Positions 32,401-40,724 of a DNA stretch of 46,870 nt are shown here, in pieces; the first letter of the stretch is position 1, and the number at the start of each line of letters is the position of its first letter. Made by a program: the position numbers and the translations under genes. The notes beneath the pieces were generated by a model that saw nothing but the letters and a program-made list of their open reading frames with translations, was not told where the DNA came from and searched no databases. Origin of the DNA: M3007 sp044350425 (GTDB taxonomy: Bacteria; Bacteroidota; Bacteroidia; Chitinophagales; Saprospiraceae); the NCBI GenBank assembly GCA_044350425.1, contig JBILHS010000030.1, positions 1-46,870 of the forward strand. Reading direction: 5' to 3'.

Positions 32401-34446
32401 TTTAATTGAAGCCGTTTGGGTGGAGCCCGCTCCGTCTGTGACGGTTACCACGTAATCTCCTGCAGGCACTGCGCTGGGTTCTTTGCCAGAAATTGCCGGG
32501 TTATTCCAGGCATACTTAAAGTTCCCTTTCCCGCCTTTTGCATCCACCAGAAGCGCAGATTTATCACCTGCACATTTGATTTTGCCGGTTTCTGTGACGC
32601 TGACAGTGAGGTTAAGCACGTTTTCAGGAATCACAAAATTGGCCGTAGCAGTACAACCATTTCCATCTGTGACGGTGAGCACCCGATTGCCGGCAGGCAG
32701 TTTGGTGGCCACAAAAACCGTTTCACCATTGTCCCATTTAAAGAACGGAACACCGGTGCCCCCTTTGACCTGCGCCAGCGCTTTCCCATCTGAGCCGGCG
32801 ACACTGGCTGGAGATTGCACCATGACCGATACATTGAGCGCATCTGGCTGTTTGACACTGATAGAGGCTGTACTGGTGGCATTGGTGGCATCTGTGACCG
32901 TCACCGAATATTCTCCAGCAGGCACATTATCCGGGCTTTCGTTTTTGAGGTTTGGATTACTCCATTTATAAGTAAAGGGCTTCTTGCCACCTTTAACATC
33001 TACCATCAGGGTACCATTCCCCCCGGCACATTTGACCTTCACCTTCTCGGAAATACTGGCAGAGACCGGTTGTGCAACTTCGGAGATCATTACTTTTAAA
33101 ATTACCGTACAGCCCTTTGCGTCTGCAACGGTAACAGAGTGCTCCCCGGCATTGAGTTTCGTCGCCGTGGCTAGTAATTCCCCATTGTCCCATTGCACTG
33201 TGATACCAGCTGCATTGGTAGGCAGGTCAACTTCTCCCACGCCGTCTGCCATGCCGGGTGCACTGATCGGTTTTTTCTGTTTTACGTTTACTTTGAGCCG
33301 AGGATCAGGGACTTTGACCTCTGCGATACGGGCCTTACCCTTCACATCCGTAACTGTTACGGAATATACCCCGGGTGCTACATTGACGGGATTTTCACCA
33401 GAAAGGCCGCCTGTCCAGACCCAGTTATAAGGCTCCTCACCGCCTGTGATTTTGGCCATCAACGCAGCGTCCTTACCATTCCCTTCACAACTGATCGGCT
33501 TGTCTACATAGGCATTCAACACCATGCTGTAGGCTTTTGCTACCATAAACAGACCCTTATCTTCCGTACCTACCCATGCCACTCCGTCTGCCTCCACTGC
33601 AATCATATTACCGTATTGAGAGGTATAATATTCCGGTCCTCCAAACTCATCGTAGGTCCCTGCAAGCAGATCATAGCGGGTCAAATTCCCACTCACAAGC
33701 CACATTTTTCCGGATGGATCAATGTCAAAATCATTGATATCCCCTTCCAGATATTTTTCGTCCAGGGCCAGATCGGTCCATTTTTCACCACCGGGCGCCT
33801 TGGATATAAAACCATCTGCCAGGACATAGATCACAGTATTGTATTCACGGATCCTTTGCACGCGGGTTCCTGCCAAATCACCTTTCCAGAGTCCTGGTTT
33901 ACCCGACATAACACCTTTGTCGGTACCCACCCAGAGCTTCCCGGATGCGTCCTGAAACAGCGTGGTGATGTTATTTGATTTGAGTTTGGAATTTACTGTT
34001 TTCCACTGCACGTCAAATTTAAATTCAGGTTGTGTATTAAAACGTATCAGGCCTGCTTCGTCTGTACCTAAGTAAAGTTGTTGATTTTTCGTATCATACC
34101 AGGCCGCAGTAATTGAGCAAAGCTCCTTGACTCCATTCCGAAAGGCCGCTTCAGACCAGGCAAAGTCGGCATTGCCGCCCGGGAACGCCAGCACGTTATT
34201 TTCACCGGCCTGGATCTTGAGTGGAGTGGAGAGATCGGCAGCCTTCACCTGAAAAACTCCACTTGAGTTGGCAGCCCATCTTCGGCCGGAAGCATCAATG
34301 GCAACATTTTTTAGCGTAAGCACACGATCCACTGCACTACAGCGCGTCACTTCGAGGCCTGCTTTTTGAGCAGCCATATTATAAGCGAAAAGGAAAACAA
34401 GGCTTAAGGACAAAAAAATGGGGGTTCTGGAAATCAAATTGAACAT
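29500..34446 (-). CDS. Giant propeller, SprB-repeat and OmpA-domain surface protein
   Basis: From ATG at 34446 (signal peptide MFNLISRTPIFLSLSLVFLF) the product is 1648 residues. Residues about 40-300 carry two-component-regulator-type propeller blades (LYLGTDEAGLIRFNTQ, LWVGTDKGVMSGK, AWVGTEDKGLFMV). Residues about 312-1520 consist of eight tandem units of about 150 residues, each made of two SprB modules (GGK...YAWSNP...TVTDA and DGKALAK...WDNGE...VTVTDANGCT), so sixteen modules. The end (about 1535-1645) is an OmpA/MotB peptidoglycan-binding domain with YLSTERAKAV and YGKKQPLVPN. There is no T9SS sorting domain. It probably bridges cell wall and outer surface; ligand and role are unknown. 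Confidence 0.93.
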   Translation of the reverse strand: MFNLISRTPIFLSLSLVFLFAYNMAAQKAGLEVTRCSAVDRVLTLKNVAIDASGRRWAANSSGVFQVKAADLSTPLKIQAGENNVLAFPGGNADFAWSEAAFRNGVKELCSITAAWYDTKNQQLYLGTDEAGLIRFNTQPEFKFDVQWKTVNSKLKSNNITTLFQDASGKLWVGTDKGVMSGKPGLWKGDLAGTRVQRIREYNTVIYVLADGFISKAPGGEKWTDLALDEKYLEGDINDFDIDPSGKMWLVSGNLTRYDLLAGTYDEFGGPEYYTSQYGNMIAVEADGVAWVGTEDKGLFMVAKAYSMVLNAYVDKPISCEGNGKDAALMAKITGGEEPYNWVWTGGLSGENPVNVAPGVYSVTVTDVKGKARIAEVKVPDPRLKVNVKQKKPISAPGMADGVGEVDLPTNAAGITVQWDNGELLATATKLNAGEHSVTVADAKGCTVILKVMISEVAQPVSASISEKVKVKCAGGNGTLMVDVKGGKKPFTYKWSNPNLKNESPDNVPAGEYSVTVTDATNATSTASISVKQPDALNVSVMVQSPASVAGSDGKALAQVKGGTGVPFFKWDNGETVFVATKLPAGNRVLTVTDGNGCTATANFVIPENVLNLTVSVTETGKIKCAGDKSALLVDAKGGKGNFKYAWNNPAISGKEPSAVPAGDYVVTVTDGAGSTQTASIKVKAPQLLTASAIAQGVVSPGGADGKALCMTAGGALLGPSFLWDNGEVTAATLRLTAGLHYVTVTDENGCTAIASVMMTETVIPLEVSVSEKTPIKCSGDKAALVVKVSGGKANYKYAWSNPTLVGEAPMAAAGDYVLTVTDAAGVTKTTAVKVVAPVPLSLIVEAQGVLSPGKSDGKAIAKPVGGTASFSFQWENGETTNAASRLAPGISKVTVTDANGCKASASVTMSETFLPLAISVSEKTRIKCSGEKATLEVQVSGGKPSFKYAWSNTALTGAEPTAAPGNYILTVSDATGATITASVSVQSPAPLVLSVEVQTPLSPGKSDGKALAKPSGGTSPFNFIWDNGERSSETTSLAAGVSKVTVTDANGCTATGTVTMSETFLPLTVSIAEKIKIRCSGEKAALEVQVSGGKAKYSYAWNDPALTGESPSVLKGKYALTVTDAIGATKTASINVESPTLFAGKLELQSPPSPGAADGKILVTPNGGGTPPYTYVWENGETTLLATKIAAGAAKVTLTDANGCTMIAAMNVDETFSPLAVSISEKKPIQCFGEKAELEVQVTGGKSKYAYVWSNPSLTGAAPTVGAGDYSLTITDANGATKTASIKVKTPTALGLSVEMQSPASTGNADGKALAKPTGGAGSYIFQWESGESSNSALRLAPGNPKVTVTDANGCTAIGSVVITESILPLALTLTEKTPIKCGGKDKASLSLNISGGKRAYTIVWNNPAISGDAPEGLLAGDYAVTVTDAKGSTQSAKITVKAPEPMVIELTKNIGATSATNADGKAQVAVKGGTAPYKIAWDTRQTSLVASKLPSGLHSVTVTDAVGCTQTLEVETGRRAMPELTKAIEQGQTIPMRLLTFATDSASLRPAVYTYLDELYDFLVENPTVTIEVGGHTNNQPKDDFADYLSTERAKAVANYLIEKGVDIKRVQYKGYGKKQPLVPNTTPEGRKTNQRVEIKILTAGK

Positions 34447-34510
34447 CTTTTGAAAAATAGGTTTGCAGTATTGCACCAGGCAATTATTAAAAGCCCGGCT
34501 ATTGCGGGTG

Positions 34511-34518
34511 CAAAAGTA
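34511..34518 (-). promoter_or_regulatory. TACTTTTG promoter box for the SprB/OmpA gene
   Basis: The minus strand reads TACTTTTG, an exact TAnnTTTG match 65 nt before the ATG at 34446. Confidence 0.5.
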
Positions 34519-34758
34519 GGGCAGATTAGTGGTTTAGGGCATTAACGAAATTTAAAAGGGGAGAATTGCCTGACAATATGTTTCAATATTACAAACCTAT
34601 TACCTTGGAGCCCGACTCCAGGGTTATAAAGGATCAAAAACCGCGCCCGAAGTAACGATGAAAGAACAAGTTGACGATTTGATGCCATTGTTTCATCGTT
34701 ACTACATGTGGAGACTGCATGTAATTTTTGTTTATTTCATATCTCATTATTTCCAACC

Positions 34759-36237
34759 TTGTTTCTCTTAGGCTACGACATCGGTTCCTCTTCGGTCAAA
34801 GTTGCAGTGGTAAATGCTGCCAATGGGGCTGTAATGGGCACAGCACAGCACCCCGAGACTGAAATGCTCATCTCCTCACCCCATCCCAACTGGGCAGAGC
34901 AAAATCCTGAAGATTGGTGGGAGGCTGTCATTGAAGCGACACAAAAACTATTGGCAAACACGCGGATCAATCCCGATCACATCGCAGCCATTGGAATCGC
35001 TTACCAAATGCACGGACTGGTGGTGGTAGACAAGCAAGGACAGGTGCTGCGTCCGGCCATCATCTGGTGCGATAGCCGTGCAGTAGAGATCGGAAACCAG
35101 GCTTTTGCAGCTTTGGGCGCAGACCACTGCCTGGAAACCTATTTGAATTCTCCCGGCAATTTCACAGCCTCCAAACTCCGTTGGGTGAAAGAAAATGAAC
35201 CCGATGTGTTTGAACAGATCGATAAGGCCATGCTGCCTGGCGATTACATAGCTTACCGGATGAGCGGCGAGATCTGTACCACTGTGACCGGCTTATCTGA
35301 AGGGATCCTTTGGGATTTCAAAACCCATGCGCTGGCAAAAAGTCTTTTGGAATATTATGAGATACCAGCGGCATTCATTCCTGGCATCAAGGCCTGCTTT
35401 TCGAATCAAGGTGCCCTCAGCCCGGAAGCCGCCTCGGCACTGGGTTTGCGGGCAGGCATACCCATTGGTTATCGTGCAGGAGATCAGCCCAACAACGCAC
35501 TTTCGCTGAATGTACTCCGGCCAGGTGAAGTGGCTGCCACAGGAGGCACCTCCGGGGTGGTATATGCCGTGGCCAGACATCCTGTTTTTGATCCGCAACA
35601 ACGGGTAAATAGCTTCGCACATGTCAACTACACCTCAGAAAAGCCACTTACCGGAGTGCTGTTATGTATTAATGGAGCAGGGAGTTTATACCGGTGGGTC
35701 AGGGAAAACATGAACAGCAAAACACTCACGTATTCAGAAATGGAAATTCTGGCGGGCAATATTCCAATCGGAAGCGATCATTTATGCATCCTGCCCTTTG
35801 GAAATGGCGCTGAAAGAATGCTTGGAAATCAAAATTCCGGCGCGCAAATAATTGGTTTACAATTTAACCGGCATGATCAGCAGCATTTATTTCGGGCTGC
35901 CCTGGAAGGCATTGCCTTTGCATTTGTGTACGGGATGGAGACCATGCGCGCACAGGGAATTCCGATCCGGAGCCTGCGGGTAGGGAACGACAATTTGTTC
36001 CAATCCAATATTTTCTCGGATACCATTGCAACCCTGCTGGAAGTAGACATTGAAGTTTATTCCACGAATGGAGCCATTGGCGCCGCGAAAGCCGCTGGTG
36101 TCTCTGTCGGTGTTTTTGAAAGTCCGGAAGCTGCGATGGCACAAAATCTCAGCCCTTTGAACCGACATTTACCTTCTATCGAAAAACTTTCTGATTATAA
36201 AGCGGCCTATTCGAGGTGGAAAGGGCATTTGGGTTAA
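34759..36237 (+). CDS. xylB: Xylulokinase-like FGGY carbohydrate kinase
   Basis: I start at TTG 34759, giving 492 residues and the family N-terminus LFLLGYDIGSSSVKVAVV; a GTG at 34708 would add 17 unrelated residues. The FGGY N-domain has the first phosphate motif GYDIGSSSVK and later MHGLVVVDKQG and RPAIIWCDSRAVE. The C-domain has the FGGY signature region AGDQPNNAL, GGTSGVVYAV and a late RAALEGIAFAF and GNDNLFQSNIFSDTIA stretch. Xylulokinase phosphorylates D-xylulose with ATP. No xylA or xylose transporter lies nearby, so the sugar specificity is a family-level assignment. A near-match box TACCTTGG lies at about 34600. Confidence 0.9.
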   Translation: MFLLGYDIGSSSVKVAVVNAANGAVMGTAQHPETEMLISSPHPNWAEQNPEDWWEAVIEATQKLLANTRINPDHIAAIGIAYQMHGLVVVDKQGQVLRPAIIWCDSRAVEIGNQAFAALGADHCLETYLNSPGNFTASKLRWVKENEPDVFEQIDKAMLPGDYIAYRMSGEICTTVTGLSEGILWDFKTHALAKSLLEYYEIPAAFIPGIKACFSNQGALSPEAASALGLRAGIPIGYRAGDQPNNALSLNVLRPGEVAATGGTSGVVYAVARHPVFDPQQRVNSFAHVNYTSEKPLTGVLLCINGAGSLYRWVRENMNSKTLTYSEMEILAGNIPIGSDHLCILPFGNGAERMLGNQNSGAQIIGLQFNRHDQQHLFRAALEGIAFAFVYGMETMRAQGIPIRSLRVGNDNLFQSNIFSDTIATLLEVDIEVYSTNGAIGAAKAAGVSVGVFESPEAAMAQNLSPLNRHLPSIEKLSDYKAAYSRWKGHLG

Positions 36238-36337
36238 ATTCTTTATTCGTTCTTAAACAAAGACTTATGTGACCAAAAAAAAGAAAGATTTTTGCTACCG
36301 AAAATTGGTGCCCAAAAGAAATTGGGTTTTATAACAC

Positions 36338-36925
36338 ATGCAATATCAGGAACATATCAACCGTCTTCAGGCACAAGCCCCTTTGGCCATAGGCGATCTA
36401 TATGATGCTTATGGCGGCGCTTTGTTTGGCGCGGTGATGCGTATCGTTCAGCATCGCGAACTGGCGGAGCAGGTTTTGCAGGATACGTTTGTAAAAGCCT
36501 GGCGAAATGGTGCAAGTTATGATGCAACCAAAGGCCGTTTGTTTACCTGGCCCTTGAACATTGCCCGAAATACCGCGATCGATGCTACCCGAACGGCTCA
36601 TTTTCAAAAGTCCAGGAAAACCGATTCACTGAAAACCCTCGTACATAACCCTGGAGGTGAAAGCATCAATCCAGATCTGATCGGTGTGCGGGAGGAGGTA
36701 GACCGGATGGACGAAAAATACCGGTTGCTCATTGAGTTGATCTATTTTAAAGGATATACCCAGGAAGAAGCTGCGGAAGAAACCGGAATTCCACTTGGGA
36801 CGATCAAAACAAGGTTGCGATATGCAATCAATGAGTTGAGGAAGGTATTTGGAGAGAAAGGAATCGCTATTTTGATGATGTGGTCGATTCAGTCGCTTCA
36901 GACAAGCGCTACAGATTGCGGCTAG
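36338..36925 (+). CDS. ECF-type RNA polymerase sigma factor
   Basis: This 195-residue sigma-70 family protein has region 2 at about residues 20-95 (HRELAEQVLQDTFVKAWRNG, then RLFTWPLNIARNTAIDATR) and region 4 at about 125-180 (LIELIYFKGYTQEEAAEETG, PLGTIKTRLRYAINELRK). There is no region 1.1 or 3, which is ECF architecture. It is followed 84 nt downstream by a membrane anti-sigma protein, and the pair probably forms one regulon switch. The last residues after KGIAIL show no sigma similarity. Target promoters cannot be predicted from this window. Confidence 0.94.
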   Translation: MQYQEHINRLQAQAPLAIGDLYDAYGGALFGAVMRIVQHRELAEQVLQDTFVKAWRNGASYDATKGRLFTWPLNIARNTAIDATRTAHFQKSRKTDSLKTLVHNPGGESINPDLIGVREEVDRMDEKYRLLIELIYFKGYTQEEAAEETGIPLGTIKTRLRYAINELRKVFGEKGIAILMMWSIQSLQTSATDCG

Positions 36926-37009
36926 TACCGAAAAGTTTTAACAATTTGAAAATTGAAGGCGGCTTCCAAACTAAAAACTATTGAGTGGACCGTTTATAGT
37001 TAACAAAAC

Positions 37010-37777
37010 ATGGATCTCCAGTCATTCATACAATCCGGCTTGCTTGAAGCATACATGCTAGGGCAATGTTCTGCCGAAGAGCGCACACAAGTGGAGCGCA
37101 TGGCAGCGGAGCACGCAGAAGTGCGCGCTGAGTTGGCCTCCATAGAAACTTCGCTCGAAGCATACGCTGCATCCAATGCGGTAAAGCCACCGGAATGGAT
37201 GAAAGCTCGGATCCTGGAACGGATTGGTCAGGAAGCCTCTGGAAGCGCAGCCCAGCCCAACGGTGTCTCCCGGCCAAACAAGGGGCCTTTAAGATTTTTC
37301 CAGATCCTGGCCTTTTTACTTACTGCCGCTACCAGCTTCCTCTTTCTGAAACAAAAGGAAATGGGAAGCGAAAATAACCAACTCAGATTTAGGACAGACT
37401 CTATTCAACAGGCCTTGGTTGCCTGTACAAACGAAACTAAAAAATCAGACCCGATCGCTGAACTACTTTGTGACCCTTCCACTCAGCGCATCCTGGTTTC
37501 TGATGGCAAAGGCATTCATACCATCGTATATTATAACGCTCGTCTAAACAAGATGGCTTACGATCCTTCTGGATTACCCACCCCGAATCCTGGAAAGTAT
37601 TATCAGTTTTGGGCCATTATTGGGGAAAACCCGGCCAGTCTTGGAATGCAATCCACCAGTATCTGCGCTTCCATACAGACCGTAGAAAATGCGATTGCTT
37701 TCGCCATCTCCGAGGAAGACAATCCGGAAGGGAATCTGGTACCAAGCACGGTCCTGGCCATAGGCAAGACAGGCTAA
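37010..37777 (+). CDS. RskA-like anti-sigma factor
   Basis: This 255-residue single-pass membrane protein has a cytosolic N-domain (FIQSGLLEAYMLGQCSAEERTQVE, about 5-28) typical of Bacteroidota anti-sigma factors, without the HxxxCxxC zinc motif. The membrane helix is at about 93-113 (FFQILAFLLTAATSFLFL), followed by a short coiled stretch. The C-domain resembles RskA/anti-sigma-K (IHTIVYYNARLNKMAYDPSGLP and YYQFWAIIGENPASLGM). It would hold the upstream ECF sigma inactive until released, possibly by proteolysis; the signal is unknown. Confidence 0.88.
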   Translation: MDLQSFIQSGLLEAYMLGQCSAEERTQVERMAAEHAEVRAELASIETSLEAYAASNAVKPPEWMKARILERIGQEASGSAAQPNGVSRPNKGPLRFFQILAFLLTAATSFLFLKQKEMGSENNQLRFRTDSIQQALVACTNETKKSDPIAELLCDPSTQRILVSDGKGIHTIVYYNARLNKMAYDPSGLPTPNPGKYYQFWAIIGENPASLGMQSTSICASIQTVENAIAFAISEEDNPEGNLVPSTVLAIGKTG

Positions 37778-38008
37778 AAACGGACAAGCGCTCCCATGTT
37801 TTCTTGATTTTGTTGGGTTAATACCTTTTCAAATGCGATTCGTCGGTAAAATCCGCGGGTCGCATTTGTTTTGCCCCTCTTTTGTACAGACTTACACTCC
37901 ACTCATTTACCAAACATTCCTAGGTTACGTGCGATCAGCCCCGGTAAACGATTCCACTTACTCACCTTGTTCGACCTCGTCGAGCATGAAAAATCCTTTT
38001 CCAAAGCC

Positions 38009-38590
38009 ATGACACAAGAAGAAAAACAAGCCAAATCTGCAGAGATCATCAAAAACCACGTCGGATTTTCCCTGGGCGCAGCGCTCATTCCGCTTCCCGG
38101 AGCCGATTTGCTGGCCGTGAGTGGTGTGCAGCTCAATATGCTTCGTCAGATGGCCAAGCTTTACAATGTCAGTTTTTTCGACCATCTGGGCAAAACCATT
38201 GTGTCAGCTATTGTAGGTGGAAGTGCTGCAAGGTTAGGCGCCAGTCTGGTAAAAGCCATCCCGGGTGTTGGTACCATCATCGGAGAATTGAGCATGCCCA
38301 TTCTTTCAGGCGCTTCGACCTGGGCCTTAGGCCGCACGGTAGCCAACCATCTGCACCGTGGCGGCACCCTGGAGGATCTTGATCTGACCAAAGCCCGTAA
38401 GACTTATCAAACTGAAATAGAGGAAGGCAAAAAAATGGTTCAGGAGTTACGCCAGGAGGAACCATTATCCAAAAGCGAGTCCGATGAGGCCATCGAAAAG
38501 ATCAAAAAACTCGCAGATATGAAGGAGGCCGGCATACTCAGCGAGGAAGAATTTAAGCAGTTGAAGGAACGCTTGATGCCGCAGATTTAA
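38009..38590 (+). CDS. DUF697/YcjF-like protein with C-terminal SHOCT-like helix
   Basis: I use ATG 38009 (MTQEEKQAKSAEIIKNHVG), giving 193 residues; an upstream TTG at 37871 is open but codes for unconserved sequence. The central region (about 20-105) is glycine- and alanine-rich with LGAALIPLPGADLLAVSGVQLNML-type residues and SAARLGASLVKAIPGVGTIIGE, matching DUF697 proteins that associate with membranes. The C-terminus (about 155-193) contains KIKKLADMKEAGILSEEEFKQLKERL, a SHOCT-type helical pair that often mediates oligomerisation. The role is unknown. Confidence 0.75.
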   Translation: MTQEEKQAKSAEIIKNHVGFSLGAALIPLPGADLLAVSGVQLNMLRQMAKLYNVSFFDHLGKTIVSAIVGGSAARLGASLVKAIPGVGTIIGELSMPILSGASTWALGRTVANHLHRGGTLEDLDLTKARKTYQTEIEEGKKMVQELRQEEPLSKSESDEAIEKIKKLADMKEAGILSEEEFKQLKERLMPQI

Positions 38591-38646
38591 AGACTGGTAG
38601 GCATAACCCATCCGTGTCTCTTATGTGTCATCCGTGTTCCATTACC
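38591..38646. repeat. Short CATCCGTGT direct repeat between convergent genes
   Basis: CATCCGTGT occurs at 38609-38617 and 38629-38637, 20 nt apart. No inverted arm is seen. It lies between two convergent stop codons and resembles the other short-unit spacers weakly. Confidence 0.4.
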
Positions 38647-39696
38647 TCACTCCTCATTCTCAAACCAAACCTTGTAGTACTTCTTTCCCTTATCATCGTC
38701 AAAGCCCCGTTCAATGAGGTCCCTTCGGCCATGCACGTAAATATGGAAGTTTTTGTCCAGTTTTAAAACGCTTTTAAAAACCTTGAAATCACGTTTCACT
38801 GCCTGGTCGCTGATATCAAACTTGTCTTCCAGAGGCACGGCATAGGCTGTTGCATATTGGTCTCTGAATTCTTTGAATGCTTCCTGTTGTTCTGCTTCAG
38901 GGAATAATTTCTGGGTGAAATCTTCCATCTCGAACATGTCGTTCTCCTTGAAATATTCCCCGGAACGATTGAGCAGATCAATGGTTTCTGTGCGGTCGAG
39001 GCCAAATTTGAAAGGCGCTTTCTGGCTGATAAATTCGCTGGCCAGACTAATGTGGTGTCGGGTGTTAAAATAGTTGTCTTCAATAGGGCGAGTCCGTAAA
39101 AACTCATCCTTCCAAAAAGAACGCTCGTCTTTTTTGGTCACTGTATCTACTGCACAGATACGGTATCCTTCTGCCTCATCCATATTGAAGATCACGGCTG
39201 CAACCTGTGGTTTACCGGTTGGAATCCCTTCCATAATGTTGAGGGCAAAAGATTCTGCCGTGCGTTCGGTTTTGAAGAACTGGTCTTTATTTTCCACCTT
39301 CCAAAGTCCAATAGCACTGGTAGGCTCGCCTTGTACCATCAGGTCTTCGAAATGGGCCAGAAAAAACTCTCCGCCCTGCACTTTTGGATTTTCACAGTGT
39401 GCGTAAAGCATCTGGGCCAGATTTGCCGCCTGATCTGAGAGGGTCTCCGGATTTTGGAAGATCTCCATGCACGCCTGATAAACCTGGTGCTGGCTCACAT
39501 CCTCCTCGTGGTGGAAGTAGAAAAACTCCTCTGTTTTTTCGAAAGGTTTGAGGAATGATGCAATGAGCATTTCCTCCGCAGCATCGTGAAGAGGAATCAG
39601 GGTCTGTTTTGGGACAACAATGCCTTCGTATCGGTTTTTGTTACCAACCCAGGTGGCGGCAAAGCGGGATAGCCTGGCTGAAGAATAATCTAGCAT
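38647..39696 (-). CDS. Nucleoid-associated protein (NdpA/YejK family)
   Basis: This 349-residue protein matches the nucleoid-associated NdpA family over its length, including GEFFLAHFEDLMVQGE (about 108-123), AVIFNMDEAEGYRICAVDTVTKKDERSFW-type central residues (about 160-190) and FKVFKSVLKLDKNFHIYVHG near the C-terminus. YejK-like proteins bind the nucleoid in E. coli; the exact function is not known. It is preceded by a perfect promoter box at 39781-39788. Confidence 0.9.
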   Translation of the reverse strand: MLDYSSARLSRFAATWVGNKNRYEGIVVPKQTLIPLHDAAEEMLIASFLKPFEKTEEFFYFHHEEDVSQHQVYQACMEIFQNPETLSDQAANLAQMLYAHCENPKVQGGEFFLAHFEDLMVQGEPTSAIGLWKVENKDQFFKTERTAESFALNIMEGIPTGKPQVAAVIFNMDEAEGYRICAVDTVTKKDERSFWKDEFLRTRPIEDNYFNTRHHISLASEFISQKAPFKFGLDRTETIDLLNRSGEYFKENDMFEMEDFTQKLFPEAEQQEAFKEFRDQYATAYAVPLEDKFDISDQAVKRDFKVFKSVLKLDKNFHIYVHGRRDLIERGFDDDKGKKYYKVWFENEE

Positions 39697-40015
39697 TCGG
39701 GAGAAATATTAACGTTGAACGATTTTCAGACCCTTTATTTATAAGACCAGTTAGGGTTTAAGTGCTGAACTTTGTGACTGCAAAAGTAATGCAATGAACA
39801 GCTTGAATAGGATAGAAGTTTTCCACAAGTCCTATTTGACACCAGAATATTTAGCCCATCGGCAAAAGACCATTGGACTTTAAAACCGACTAATTTTTAG
39901 GCTGAATATATTCAAACCAACTGCTAATTTAGGTTGAATTCTGAACAACATCCCGGGGATAGTTCCGGGCTTTTAGGATTCCGGCTCCTAATTTGACAAT
40001 AATTGTTTACCTTAG
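39697..40015. other. 319-nt divergent spacer
   Basis: It holds the minus-strand TACTTTTG box at 39781-39788 for the nucleoid protein and a near-match TACCTTAG at about 40007-40014, right at the start of the plus-strand gene. The A+T-rich middle (39800-39960) shows no gene, RNA or repeat. Confidence 0.5.
39781..39788 (-). promoter_or_regulatory. TACTTTTG promoter box for the nucleoid-associated protein gene
   Basis: The minus strand reads TACTTTTG, an exact TAnnTTTG match 85 nt before the ATG at 39696, giving a leader of about 78 nt. Confidence 0.5.
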
Positions 40016-40033
40016 ATGTTCAAAATCCTCCTG

Positions 40034-40630
40034 ATGAAAAAAAGAATCTTTCATATCTTCCTCACTACTAGCCTGTTTTTAGCTGGAGTTGCCGCTTCTT
40101 TTGCACAACGGGAAATCGGATTACGCCCCATTTTCTTCCAAAATGATTTCAGCAACCCGGAAGGCATCATAGATGGCGCCTATCAAGGCATCCACGCGGG
40201 TGAATGGTCTTTCGGCGTCTCCAAAAGAAGGTGCTTTGCGCCCCATTTTGCAGGCAGGTCAGAGGTCAATTTTGTGACCGGCCGCTATCCTTTTACCAGC
40301 AAACGATTTTCCTATCTAAACTTTTGTGTGATTCCCGAGTGGCGTATCACCAAAAGGGTTTTTACGGGTTATGGCGCTTTTATCAATGCCAGGATCAAGG
40401 ATCCTTTTTCCACGGTTGATCCCGTAGAAATGGGTGTTCTAGCCTGTTTAGGGTTTCGTCATGACAAAATAGAGATCCAGAGCCGTCTTCAATACTGGGC
40501 AGCTCCTGGCGGCAAATTCACCTTTGGCGCAGGCCTGGATTACTGTTTCGAAACAAAAAAGGCAGCCCGTAAAAAGCAAAAAAACGCGAACAAACCTGGC
40601 ACTAAAAAAATGCCCTTGCAAGACCATTGA
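40034..40630 (+). CDS. Small outer-membrane beta-barrel-like hypothetical protein
   Basis: I use ATG 40034 (MKKRIFHIFLTTSLFLAG), giving 198 residues; ATG 40016 is also possible. After the signal peptide the pattern alternates aromatic and polar residues, consistent with an eight-strand barrel (GLRPIFFQNDFSNPE, AGEWSFGVSKRRCFAPHF, KRVFTGYGAFINARIKDPF, KFTFGAGLDYCFETKK). The tail is very basic (KKAARKKQKNANKPGTKK), unusual after a final strand. No family is recognised. It is followed 95 nt later by a glycosyltransferase gene. Confidence 0.6.
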   Translation: MKKRIFHIFLTTSLFLAGVAASFAQREIGLRPIFFQNDFSNPEGIIDGAYQGIHAGEWSFGVSKRRCFAPHFAGRSEVNFVTGRYPFTSKRFSYLNFCVIPEWRITKRVFTGYGAFINARIKDPFSTVDPVEMGVLACLGFRHDKIEIQSRLQYWAAPGGKFTFGAGLDYCFETKKAARKKQKNANKPGTKKMPLQDH

Positions 40631-40724
40631 TCCTTCCTTTTTTGGACAAAAAAATTGGTTTAAAGGCACAGAAGTCGACCTTTGCAAACCGTACTCAACT
40701 TTCATCCAACGCACATACCCAGGT

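Noticed and set aside
29500..34446. Antisense reading frames of up to 261 codons on the plus strand across the SprB protein
   Set aside because: They arise from codon bias in the repeats, lack recognisable domains and cover the strand opposite a coherent protein.
40524..40724. Upstream TTG start extending the glycosyltransferase by 67 residues
   Set aside because: It overlaps the preceding gene and has no family-like sequence; the conserved N-terminus begins at 40725.
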